Positions 47,600 to 59,585 of a stretch of DNA of 64,000 bases are shown piece by piece. Each line of letters starts with the position of its first letter. The first letter of the stretch is position 1. Both the position numbers and the translations under genes were made by a program. Under the pieces are notes generated by a model, which was not told where the DNA came from, did not search any database, and saw only the letters and a program-made list of their open reading frames with translations. This DNA comes from Membranipora membranacea (taxonomy: Eukaryota > Bryozoa > Gymnolaemata > Cheilostomatida > Membraniporidae): positions 31,000,001 to 31,064,000 of the forward strand of contig OU612065.1 in the NCBI GenBank assembly GCA_914767715.1, written 5' to 3'.

Positions 47600-49176
47600 T
47601 CTAACTTGAGTATTCCACCATGAGGTCCAGTTGTGGTCCAGTTTTCTTTAGAAAATTCAACCCCTGAAAAGCTTTGAATTCAAGATCTCTCACAATAGTA
47701 AATCATTTTTTTTAGATTTATTTCACTGTATCAACTATTACTAATTATCACTAAGTATCTGTATTAATTTTCAGTCATATAGGTCGCGTATTTCAACATG
47801 AAGTCCTGTTGCGATCCAGTGTTGTAGGAGATTCTACCCCTCAAAATCTTGTGTTTGGAGATTTTTTTACAGAAGTACATGAAATTTCTTAGATTTTTGC
47901 TAGTTGCTATATCAACGAATACTATATGTACTAAGTTACATACCTCTAGCTATAGTAAATCACCATGAGGTAAAGTGTGGTCCAGTTTTTTTTTCCCATT
48001 TTTACCCCAATAAATGAGGTTTTCATTGCTATTATCGTAAAGTAAAAGTTATTTAGAAATTTTCTTTGCTATATCAACTAATACTATGGCATTGTCTATG
48101 TGTGCTAAGTTACAGACCACTAGCTGTAGTAGTAAATCGCCATGAGGTCCAGTGTGGTCCAGTTATTTTTCCCATTTTTACCCAAAAAATGAGGTTATCA
48201 GTGCTATTATGGCAAAATAAAATGAAGTTTTCAGATCTATTATTTGAAAAAATTTTGTTTTTGAGATTTTTTTTGCTATATCAACTAATACTATGCCATG
48301 GACTACATGTGCAAAGTTGTGAACCTCTAGCCATAGTACATCACCATGAGGACCAGTTGTGGTCCAGTTATTTTTCCCATTTTTACCCCAAAATATGAGG
48401 TTATCAGTGCTATTATAGCAAAATAAAAGTTTTTTTAGAAATTTCCTTTGCTAGATCAACTGATACTATGCCATTGTCTATGTGTGCTAAGTTGCAGTCC
48501 TCTAGCTATATTAGATGACCATGAGGTCCAGTGTGGTCCAATTTTTTTTCCCATTTTTACACAAAATGATGAGGTTTTCCGTGCTATTATCGTAAGGTAA
48601 AAGCTTTTTTAGAAATTTTCTTTGCTATATCAACTGATACTATGCCATTGTCCATGTTTGCTTAGTATCAGCCCTCTAGCTATAGTAAATCGCCATGAGG
48701 ACCAGTGTGGGCCAGTTTTTTTTCCCATTTTAACCCAAAAAAAATTAGGTTTTCAGGGTTCTATGACAAATGGACCGCAAGACAAATGGACCAGAAGACA
48801 AATGGACCGCAAGACAAAATAATGGACCACATGCAAAATTGACCACAAGACAAATGGACCACGAGAAAAATTGACCACAACTGGACCTCATGGTGATGTA
48901 CTATAGCTAGAGGTCCAGAATTTGGCACATATAGTCCATGGCATAGTATTAGTTGATATAGAAAGAAAAATGTCAAAAAAAAGCTTTTTTTTTCAATAAT
49001 AGCTCTGAAAAGCTCATTTTTCGGCATAAGAATTGGAAAAAAACACTGGACCACAACTGGACCTCATGGTGATGTACCATAGCTAGAGGTCTATAATTTG
49101 GCACATATAGTCTATGGTATAGTATAAGTCGATATAGCAAAAAAATCTTTAAAAAATGTAGTTTTTCAATGATAGC
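47600..49176. repeat. Satellite, second cluster, with an internal strand switch
   Basis: Monomers read in the plus direction from about 47,615 to 48,755 (CACCATGAGGTCCAG landmark). At about 48,757 (GGGTTCTATGACAAATGGACC) the array passes through the minisatellite and continues in the minus direction. The small frames here are satellite by-products. The cluster is cut at 49,176 by the 5.6-kb element and resumes at 54,760. Confidence 0.8.
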
Positions 49177-49855
49177 TACGGAAGACGAACGATGACATAA
49201 AGAATTTTTTATTTTCTATACAGGAAAAAAAATTCTGTGTCATCCCTCGGCTTCGGTATTTGCCCGGACTATGACATATGAAATTTAGTATACCTGCAGG
49301 TAAAATAATTCACATGTCTCACCTCGTCTACACACAAAGAGGGGAAAACTCTAATTCATAGACTGTCATATAAGTATTACTCAATCGGAATAATGTAATT
49401 GCTGTGGGTGTGGCTTAAATGTGAAATGTAATATGTGGCTTATCTTTATGCTGTTCTCAGATTACATCTTGCTTTTGTCAAGCAGACAATTAAATCAACC
49501 GCATAACATCCTTCAAGATTTTAGATTGGACACTGACAGGTGCAATCCAATGACTTTTGATGAGTAGTACACACCTCAGCAGTGACAGCAAGAAATTAGT
49601 CAATTTCAGTCCTTGGGCTTGGCCACAGATATAGCAACCCTTGTTTAGACCAATGGAATGGTGTATCAATGAACTAAACATTGGGTGATCTGATGCCATC
49701 ATATCTCCCCTTTTTTGGAAAATCCAATCCAAGTCAGTTCAACAAGAGTGTATTCTTCTGTAATCTTTTACCAAACTGAATAGGGTGCTTGATTCAAATA
49801 TAGCAGGACACTATTTACAATTTACAGGAATGGAGATCTCCAACTGCCAATGGAA

Positions 49856-49939
49856 TAGTCTAAGTGCTCAGACTCCAAGGCTCAGGGAGTTACTTGCGCA
49901 AGTAACTCCCTGCGCCTTGGAGTCTGAGCACTTAGACTA
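49856..49939. repeat. 84-bp near-perfect palindrome
   Basis: Two 42-base arms (left starts TAGTCTAAGTGCTCAGACTC) pair with a single mismatch and no loop; the centre is CTTGCGCAAG. The flanks are CCAATGGAA on the left and CCAATGAAA on the right, possibly an imperfect target duplication. It looks like a tiny fold-back element or the product of one. Confidence 0.8.
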
Positions 49940-52563
49940 CCAATGAAAGCAAAAACATGCACAGACAGAGACCTTTTGCGAAATATGATACATGTTACTC
50001 AACTCAGTCTTCAAAATAGCAAAAACATGATAGGTCCAAAGCCAAAAAAAGATTTTTCTTCAAGTCATGCAACTATTAGCAGAGACACGGGATATACCGC
50101 TACATCACCATTTTAATCGAAAGAGATTAAGTTAAGTTAAAGCGCCATTTGCTACTTGGTAGTGCATCCAAGGAGTGAGAGGGACTCATTGTCATGACTT
50201 CAGGTAGTAAAATGAATGAATGAATGAGTAGTCAATGATATAACAATTCACATAAACAGGTACATTAGTTGTGAAAACCTGACAAAAACAATTGATCGAT
50301 ATACAATCATTGTACGCCTTATACTGAAGGCCTTGTATGTATAATTACTACCCACAAACATTGCCATTAATAGTAGACAAGGAACCAATATTGATGAGCT
50401 TCTGTTTGTAAATTTTATTGCAGTACCATCTAATAATTGTTTTTTTAAAACTTATTTTATCCAAAACATACATTGGCCGAGTGTGACATACACTCAGAAA
50501 ATAGATGCACCCTAAATGGACAAGCCCTGTTACTGAATATGCAAAGGTGCGGGTAACATTCTTTTAGGACCGCAATCATCAGCAATCACATTCAATGTCT
50601 TTTTCCATGCTGCCTGAAACAATAAATACATGCAACGTGATAAAACTCATGAAATCATGAATTTTCCTGGAGTATATGATGTTTCTTTTTGGGTATAAAT
50701 CACACTTCACATGGTTAATTTTGGCTGAACAATGGCAAACTTCAGACACAGAAACTCCAAGCTTGACGGTGCTTTAGATAAGTACAGTACAGTATTGAGT
50801 TCTTGCTGTGTTTTCTAACTGTAACAAATTTAGGTTTCATAAATCTGGTTGTTGATTTGTGAACTTTTTGAAATGGAGGCACATACAAACATTGTTACAG
50901 TACTCTTCTCTTCTCTAACTCTTCTCACAACAAAAACCCCAAGTCTGTCCCCATTTCATGGCACTCTCACAGAATGACAATCTTGGGAACATATGCAGGA
51001 TTAGGCATAGCAATACAGGGTGCGAGGGCTGCCTTACGCAATGAACCTTATTCTCAGTTCTCTGGGGCCTGCACCCAGTGACCAAGCACCCTGATTGAGT
51101 TTGCTAATATAATTAATTAATATCGCAAACAAACATAAGTATCTCTATGATTCGCTCTGTGTTTAGAGATTACCTGAAGGCCCCAGTCCCCAAGATTTTA
51201 TCTGTAAATGATAAAGGGGTAGTACTAGTACCAAAGACAAATTCCCAAGTTTTGAATTTTTGCCAAGTCCTAATAAATTGACTGAATAGTGTAAAAATAG
51301 GAGTTGTATGTTTATAGCATGGACAGAATGTCAGGGCCAAGAGTTGTTTTTATTTTAAAAAGATGCTTCAATACGCAATCATTGCACACCCATCATACTA
51401 TTACTCACCTGCTTTGTCTTGCTCAAACTTTTTGATAAGCTTGTTCTCCAGCTGTTTTTATGGGCCTGTTTGCTCCAGGTTCAAAGAACAGCATAATATG
51501 CTTCAATTAAGTGTATGTCCTACTTCTTGAAACCTTGAATAAACACTGTTGAACTATTTCACCACTACACACCACATTGTACCCTGACAATAAAACATCG
51601 CAAAGTAAGAATTATGATAAGGCTTCAGAGAGTATACAGTACACACTAGTTTGAGTTGTGAGTTGAGTGCGTAGTTTGCTTTGGTTGCTGGAAATGTCAT
51701 TCCATCATTGAAACCCTGACCTAACCCAACACTGGTTCGGTTAGGGTAATGAAAATGGAATTTCAATTCCAGTGACCCGAGCAAAGTTTGAGCCCACAAA
51801 TTAGTCTCCCATATAATATTATCAGCTCAGTATCCTTACCTCTGCAAACATTGATTCCTGCTGTTGAAATTTGTTAGGAGTTCTCTTTCTTCAGCTGATT
51901 AAGTCTCTGTTTGCTTTCTGTTCCTGTTTTGTGTATCCTGGTGCTGCTGGACAAGAGGCAGCAGGGTAAGAGCTTGCATGGATGGAAGGGTTTCTCCTTG
52001 CTGTAGTTTCAGCTATTTAGCAGGTTTCTGTTGAAAGAAAACTAATTGATATTAGATTATACACAGCTAAATGAGCGTAGGGAGGTATTCAAGAAATACG
52101 ATGATCAAAAAACACAGGAAAAGGGAGTGTTGATTGATGAGACTGTTGACATATGCGGAAGGATTTTTTCAAAGAAAAATAATTGAGATAAGAACAAAGA
52201 ACTAAACAATGAACTAAGTAGGGAGATTCAGACACCATGTGCCTCTTATTGGGGCCTTGACACTGTGTGTTGGACTGTACATAGTCTGGTTTTGGTTGGT
52301 GAGATGTTCTTAAATGTCTCATACAGAATATAAACAGACTAAAGCTCTTATCGAGATTGTCATGTTGGGGGAGTGGGGTGTCGCTTTTCATGTAATAAAT
52401 CCGCATCTTATTCAGCCTATTCAACAGTTTTCAAGTTTTTATAATCATTTCGCTTGTTATAAATAAAATCTAATCTAGTCTTCAGCTGTGAGACACATGT
52501 GTGTAAAAATCAGAGCTGTCAAATATATAATATTCACTTTTTTTACAATACATTGCCACTTTC

Positions 52564-52577
52564 GGGGGGGGGGGGGG
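52564..52577 (+). repeat. Poly(G) run of 14
   Basis: Fourteen consecutive G in AT-rich DNA, just beyond the tail side of the minus-strand SINE. A (TA)n run of about 20 bases lies at 53,475-53,495. Confidence 0.8.
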
Positions 52578-52689
52578 CAATGAGAATATGCTTACCTAAG
52601 ATTAATGATACAACTCATTTAATCAGCGCACACTTGTTCAAAGTTAGGGTGGGCAAGCTAGGCTATTGTCCGGAGAGCTCACCTCCTTT

Positions 52690-52760
52690 ACCAGCATGAG
52701 TAGTAACTGGGATTTTAACCTGCAACTCTCAAATTCTAACCACTACACCACCCTGTCGAG
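52690..52760 (-). mobile_element. tRNA-derived SINE head, second family
   Basis: On the minus strand GGTGGTGTAGTGGTTAG (A-box region) is followed by GGTTAAAATCCC (B box, 52,709-52,720). The B box deviates from GGTTCRAATCC and no tRNA cloverleaf is kept, so it is a pol III-derived retroposon rather than a tRNA gene. Its body, toward 52,560, does not resemble the SINEs at 19.2 or 63.4 kb. Confidence 0.6.
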
Positions 52761-54753
52761 AATATGGATTTTACAGCTATGCCTATATACAAATAATCAA
52801 GTTAACCAATGCGACAGCGAGGATGAGAGGGTGTGAGAGTTTGAACTGTAGCAGACACAGGAAAAATGATTGACCAGCTAACAGAACAGGATAGATTTCA
52901 CTTACTCCTTGTATTCACTCTGAGGTCACTTTACAGAGGTGTTATACAGTTATATAGTAAATGATCTGCAAGATGACAGCATGGATTTTCATATTAATCC
53001 ATTCCATGATGACATCAAGCCTACACCTATACATGCTTTGCAAATTTGTATCATAACAATCAATTAAAAACTAAAATTTGTAAAACAACCTGTTACCATT
53101 GTCTGCTGCTGATGAGAGAGCAGCGGCCTCATGGAGGCAATGAAAGTGATGTCATCTGTCGACTGGAAACCAGGGCAGTCATTAACATTGCCATCTTTAC
53201 AAGTCCCAAGTTCCACCTGAAAGATTCACATAACAAAACTGTCTATTAAATATGCTTGTGATTCACGCGAAATTTGGTTACGATCAAGCAATTAGCTGTT
53301 GAGAATGAGGCAGATGATAAGCAGATTACAGTGATGATGTCTGGTAATGCAGGTTGTCAATATCTCAACGTTGGTATATTTGTAAGTTAGATGAGACAAA
53401 GGTGCCGTTCGGTTACAAAGAAAGAAATCAGACCTAGAAGCGGCAGTGACACATCACCACCAAAATAAGAATACATATATATATATATATATAAGAATAT
53501 AGCTATGCTCCAAAGGAGGTGACCCTCTGCAAGAGTCTGATGGATAAATATCATTGTCAATCACAATATTGAATATTATTATCGCTCCAGTGACTCACTC
53601 CGATCATCATCATCATGTAATCTATGTGTGTAGTCACATACATATGACTAAGGACTGGAGTAACAGGCTACTCCTTGATATGACCAATACAAAAACCAAG
53701 GTTGGTTACATGTATGTGACTAAGTCCTGTGCATTTACTGTAGGTAGTTACAATTATTACTGACTACTCACATCACATAATGGATTTTTTCATGTCCACA
53801 TGAGGATCGGTGATTTGCACCTCCCATGTACTTACCTTAATGAACAATGAAAGAGGAGGGAGTTCATTGCAATCATCAGATCGGATCATTACTTTCATGC
53901 ACATATACATAGATAGCGATATAGTATCATACTCATATTATATTTGGTTTGCATATCCCATAGAACTCCCAGCTCCTCATCTTCTTCTTGGCTTATCCTG
54001 CTCAGACTTGACTATAACTACTACCTACATTGAGATGCTTTGCTATTCTATCAGAGACTATAGATATATCTTTAGTCTCTGATTCTATTGTCAACTTTCA
54101 GAGAACTGAGTGACTTTGTTGTAGCCGCCAAGAAAAGATACGCCGACTAAACCTGTTACCGATTGCATAAGAGCTCTTATTCAGGCTAGGATAATTCATC
54201 CTTACTGGGAGTTACCCTCTTTCTTTGTGTAACCGAGTACTGACCAATTCTGCGCATGCTCAGCTCTGGGCATGAGCTGATCTCTGCAAAATTGAGTCTC
54301 GGAATTCCGAAGCCATCTGATTGGCTACCTGCTCTGGTGGCACACTCACAAATGCGTGCGGAATTGTTAGAAAGAGTTATCTTCTATTGTCACTATTAGC
54401 TAAAGTTGACTGGCAATTTATGCAGGGGGTGTCCTATCTTCCCAGACCAAAATTGCAATTAGAACCCAGACTAAACTCATTGTTCTTGCACATGCGCAAA
54501 TTCAAGTCACGCATGATACATCCTTAGCCTTACGACATTCTCTTTGTGGTAATGATAGCCTAGTTTATCAGTGATCTACATGCCCAGTCAGATCACGAGA
54601 GTCAGTATGGTACTGACCAACTTTTTTTTTACCTGCTGATTATCAAAATTCTCCCTGTCATAGCCCGGGCAAATAGCGAAGCCGAGGGATGACACACAAT
54701 TTTTTTTCTTGGGAAAAATAAAAATGATTGTTTGTCATTGCTCGTCTTCCGTA

Positions 54754-55068
54754 GATAGCTCTGAAAACCTCATTTTCGGGATAAAAATTGGAAAAAAACT
54801 GGACCACAACTGGACCTCATGGTGATGTAGTATAGCTAGAGGTCTATGATTTGGCACATATAGTGTATGCCATAGTATTAGTTGATATAGCAAACAAAAT
54901 CTCTAAAAAAGCTTTTTTTTCAATGATAATTTTAAAAACCTCATGTTTCGAGGTAAAAATGGGAAAAATCTGGATGTCATGGTGATTTACTATAGCTAGA
55001 GGTCTGTTACTTAGCAAACATAGATAATGCAATAGTATTAGTTGATATAGCAAAGAAAATTTCTCACA
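54754..55068 (-). repeat. Satellite continuation after the 5.6-kb element
   Basis: Begins with the second GATAGC and continues the minus-direction monomers (CTGGACCTCATGGTGATG at about 54,805). It ends at about 55,068, where unit-type DNA begins abruptly. Confidence 0.8.
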
Positions 55069-55074
55069 TAACAT

Positions 55075-56015
55075 ATATAACCACCTGCTGGAGATCACAT
55101 TGTGGCGCTAATCATTTCAGCATCACAATTCAAAGTAATTGATAGGATTGTTGGCTATGCGAGAGAGGGATTGGGTGTCTCTTTAGATTCGATTCATAGT
55201 CTCTATGCGGCATGGTAATCTGCATAATCTCATGTTCAATAGTGAGCCTTGCATCTTCTGGTTTTAATGAAGGAGAAAATTACCATGCTGAGTATTGGCA
55301 TGAAACTGTTATTTGGAATAAACTTGATGCCGTTTTTTTGTTCTATAAAAATAGTTAAGAAGACTAAGATGTAGCTGAGATCCGATATTAATAAAAATGT
55401 TGGATCTCAGCTTGATTTTAAAGGAACTTGATTGATCAACAACAACATTAGTCATCACCAATGGTGCATGGCTGGGGAAAAAGATACTCCCTACATTTTG
55501 AGAGCTCATATAACTTCATTCAAAGCTACTGGCTAGATGTTTTGATGCCACAACTCTTTATTTGAATTTTTGACTGGTGGCTATGCTGGGCAAAGCCCAG
55601 CTGTGTCGTCAGTGGTTTAAGACGGCAGATTTCTCGGATTGAAATACTTTTTATACATATGCAGAACAAGTTTCAATGTCGCCAGATGAAGAATTAGGAA
55701 ACATCACTTGAAATATTTTAATGATCATTGAAAATTTGAAGCAGTAACTAATGTAAGCTTACCGACAGCTACCATTATAAGGCATGCAAAAATAAGAGCA
55801 TTAAGCCATGATTAAGGGGCTTGATGTTTTTCTCTCTCAAATCTGTATTCTCAGATAGAAGAACAGATGATAAAATGATGCGCACTGACAATTGTAACTA
55901 TCTTTTTTATTTAGGCAAACCTGTTAATGAGATTTTTATATAACCTCCAACCAGGCAACTTGACAAATGGCAATTCTTGGATGGGCATGATTCTGGGGTA
56001 GCACTTTTTGAACAT
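55075..56015 (+). repeat. Isolated fragment of the tandem unit
   Basis: Colinear with 11,440-12,420 of unit 1: ATAACCACCTGCTGGAGATC, the small secreted-like frame (from about 55,210, ending early), the exon-1 relic at 55,757-55,865 (minus) and the NLTNG-region. No peptide gene. It shows that the amplified segment extends beyond the inverted duplication. From 56,016 to 56,510 no feature was recognised. Confidence 0.75.
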
Positions 56016-56528
56016 TGTTAATTTGTGAGCATCCAATAATCCTCATCATTATCCTCATGATTCATCATCATAAGATAATGATGATGGATTGGATAAGATG
56101 TAAAAAATGTCCAATAATAATCTGTTTTAATAGTCTCTAACTTCCTATTAGTCTATTGTCAGAAGCCAATTATCTTTCAGGTCTGCAGAAAAAAATGAGT
56201 ATATACCTTGTCTGATTAATTCCTATGTAAAACAATATGGAGACTTTAATGGCATAGGTGTACCATAAATATTCTGTCACTAAAACTATAAATTCCAAAT
56301 TACTCTCAAATTTAAGGAGTTATCCCCTTTTTAATTCATTTTCAAACTGAATTGCTAAAATAACCATTTTTCTTAAGTCAGTATGAGTGACTGCATTGGA
56401 CAATCGTTTTGGATGTAAGATCTTAGCCTACTTTTTTCAGAATGAGACTGGATGATTTGAGAATTTTATTTTTATTAGAAAATGTTGCTTTCTTCATCAT
56501 GCTAGCAGGTTTTGTCCATAAGTAGGAT

Positions 56529-58914
56529 GGAGCGTGTGTGCCATTTAGAGCATAAAGGCTCAGTGGAGACCCTAGTACTACTGAGGAGTGAAGAAAAGCT
56601 GAAGAAAGTCATCAGTGCTGCTGAGAAATGGGCAGCCTTAGATAGGGAGCCATCATCATCCACTTTCAGGATGTCTGCTCAGATTTGCTAGTGACAGCAA
56701 AATACAAGCGGCTGTAAAGTCAACCAAAAGGAAGGTAAAAGTGTGTGCTTACAAAGCAAACCTGTCTCTTACTAATGTACTTAAGTTACACTATAGAAAG
56801 GTCTAGTGGTCAGCACTGAATTGAATTTCTGAAATGACATTACAAAATAAAATACAGTTGTGAAATACCCTTTACCAGCGGTTCCTACATATCGTAGCAG
56901 CGGGTGGATTGTGTATACCCACAAATAAGTGTAGCAAAAGTAGAGAGCTGAGCCTAGCATACACGCGCCCCAGCATGCAATCACATGAATCCAACATGCA
57001 TTCAGACAAGCACACTTTGCCTGCCATTGTACTCCTTTGTTCACCAAACAAAAGGCCTTTTGTTACACAACTCTCATAGGTGCATTGGGGCATGTCTCCC
57101 TGACATCGGCCCCCCAGGGCCTATCCAACATACTACAGCATAGGAGTACTTAATTTTGTAATGAGTTTTTGACTCAGTTTTACCATTAACCAAAATGCAA
57201 GTGACCTCTGGATCACCAACCAAACTCATATAATGAGCCAGTGTAAGAAGTTGTGCCCTTAGGCTGCTTGTGAGTTTACTTTTCTTCAGTTTCACATCAT
57301 AATAATTATAAAACATCTATTGTAAATTTGTACCCATATGTATTTCACCAGAAACAATATTCCATTTTTATTTGTGGTCCTGCTACAAAGAAGTATACCT
57401 AATTGGTGTTTCTTGTTCTATAGGAATATGATGAGCCTGATGAAGATATATGTATAATGTCAGCACACCGGTGTCAGCAAAGTACACTAGGTCTCAGGCA
57501 AAGCAAAGACCCATTATTAACCCTGGTCCCACGCTACCCAAAGTATGTGTGGTCTGTCAGAAGGAGACAAAATATGTAAACAAAAGGCGAGAGCAACTCC
57601 ATCAGATTCAGACACTAGAAGGAGGTAAGGTTTGCATTGATGTGTACCGTACTACAAAATGATGTCCTGATGACAGACACATACATGTAATTCCCTTGAA
57701 GACTGATTGAAGGCAGATGGGGCCTACAGGTAATTTAGATGCGCTAAAAGTGAAGCTAGTAGCGTTGTACTAGTTCCAATTTGGCGAGGCTTAGCGTGCC
57801 TAAACTATCTTAAAGAGAAATATCCGTAAACATATTGTGGCCTAATTGCGCAAACTTTCAATACTTTTTGCCTCGTCACAAGTTAAACGGTTATGTCTTC
57901 AGGTGAATTGATAGAAGTCGCATGATTCATGGAGGATCAGCAGCTACTCTCTTTTGTCTGCTCACAATCACACGACATAGCTGCTGCTGATGCTCAATAC
58001 CATCTCTCATGTAGGAGCAAATATGTTATGGCATACAAGAGGAGGCTTGAGAAACTTCAACCTGCTTCACTGTAAGTATCGATAAAGCAAGCAGATATTA
58101 TTAAATTGATAAGACTAAAGAACCTGTCCATAAGACCTACTTCTGCTTTAAAACCTGGGTGTTATCAACATTATATGTCGATTGGTATGTAGGATTCCGG
58201 CAGTCTCCATTAGTTTAAGTACCCTAATAAATTTTGCCAGAAGTGGAGCTAGTGGCATTTTAGTATCAATTTACTCTATTTTCTCTTATTGGAGGTCGAT
58301 AGCAAAAACGCCACTAGCTCAATTTTTGGCATACCTTAATCTAGTGGTACATGCATGTATTGTTTGCTTTTCTCAAACCAGGTCTGAAGTAGAAGAAAGA
58401 TCTTAAGCCAATGATGACCACATCACTGCAGCTGCTAGGAAAGGAGTTTGCTCTCTCCTCACTTCCCCCAGGAATTGAGAAACCGACCTGTGCATTGTAT
58501 GGTAGCAGCGCTTCAAACATCAATGATGCTCGATTTGATGCATCCAAGAATGGCACAACTGAGAAAGCTCTACCACCGAACGCTGATTGCTTACTACTGC
58601 ACACCAAACGAGCAAACTATCAGTCCAAAATCTGGCTATCGGCTCTTCAACCAATGATCGCAGCTGAAAATCCTGATGGCAATGGATGGGAAGAGGAAGG
58701 AGGAGATCTAAAGATTAAATGGATGGATGGCCAGCCCAACTCAATAATGAAAACCACGAAATGTCAATGCAAGGCAAACCCATGCACTGCCAACCGATGC
58801 TCATGTTTGAAAGGAGGAATGAAGTGCACAGCCCTCTGTGCTTGCCGTGACTGTAACAACCACAGTGTCGCTATGGACAGTGAGGAGGAAAGTGATGACG
58901 ATGATGAATTATGA
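56529..58914 (+). pseudogene. CXC-domain (tesmin/TSO1-like) gene remnant
   Basis: Four colinear pieces of a large family common in invertebrate genomes. Piece 1 (56,529-56,690) contains RMERVCHLEHKG and SEEKLKKVISAAEKW and ends at TAG. Piece 2 (57,450-57,625) has LPKVCVVCQKETKYVNK and LHQIQTLEGG at a GTAAGG donor. Piece 3 (57,929-58,071) has AAADAQYHLSCRSKY and a GTAAGT donor. Piece 4 (58,411-58,914, 167 codons) has ALPPNADCLLLHTKRANYQ, a Gly/Trp/Glu stretch, and a cysteine-rich CXC block beginning KCQCKANPC with nine or more cysteines, then an acidic tail EEESDDDDEL. The long central part of such proteins is missing and an in-frame TAG precedes piece 4, so it is broken or mispredicted. CXC domains bind DNA in known members; these large invertebrate versions may be element-borne, which is inference. 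Confidence 0.7.
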
Positions 58915-59585
58915 CTATGCATTGGTAGCAGCGTATGCATGTTATGTGATTGAACCTTTGTTTTTGAGGCAGTTAGTCATATAATGTTATTTTGCGTAGG
59001 TCGTCAGTACATATTCTAAAAAGTTACAGTACGGACAGCTGCATTTGCGAATAATATCAGTACAGGTACTCTCACGTATATATTTGTAGCCTATAGTTAT
59101 TATATTTATAATAGTATGTGGCCACTTTTCATGTACAGCACATATACTCTGGGTCATTTACTAATCACATGGGTTTTTCAATTTGTCAGAAATACACCAG
59201 TGCATTCCGAAAAAGTTAAATTGATAAAACTAGGAGTTTTCTCCTCCGACTATGCAAAAAGAAACAATGATACATGCCATATATTGTAAATATGAGTAGA
59301 AATTCAGAAATATATTGTGCTAAACATCCTCAATAAAAAGCCTAACCTTGATAAATCGAAAAATATAAAGGCCAAAGTAGTCAAATGCAAATTCTAAGTA
59401 TATTCTAAGTATATACTCATTTTTCTCTGCAAGAGGAAAATTTTGAACACTTTTGAGCCATCCGACAATAGACTATATTCGATGTTATTGGATAACCCAT
59501 TTTTCCAAGCATATAATAATGTTCGCTTACCCAATCACTTTGATGGCATGGCAACTCCCACTAGTATCATGGCATGCCATCGAAA

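Larger units (their letters stand above)
49177..54753. mobile_element. 5,577-bp element with long terminal inverted repeats
   Basis: It starts TACGGAAGACGA (49,177) and ends TCGTCTTCCGTA (54,753). The inverted homology continues inward for about 98 bases and includes GTCATCCCTCGGCTTCG and TTTGCCCGG.CTATGACA. GATAGC flanks both ends (49,171-49,176 and 54,754-54,759); removing the element and one GATAGC restores a normal satellite monomer, so the borders are firm. No transposase frame is evident inside; the longest frames (for example 49,490-49,732 minus and 52,089-52,424 minus) have no recognisable domain. It is probably a non-autonomous or decayed DNA transposon, superfamily undecided. The interior, apart from the items listed separately, shows nothing I can name. 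Confidence 0.75.
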
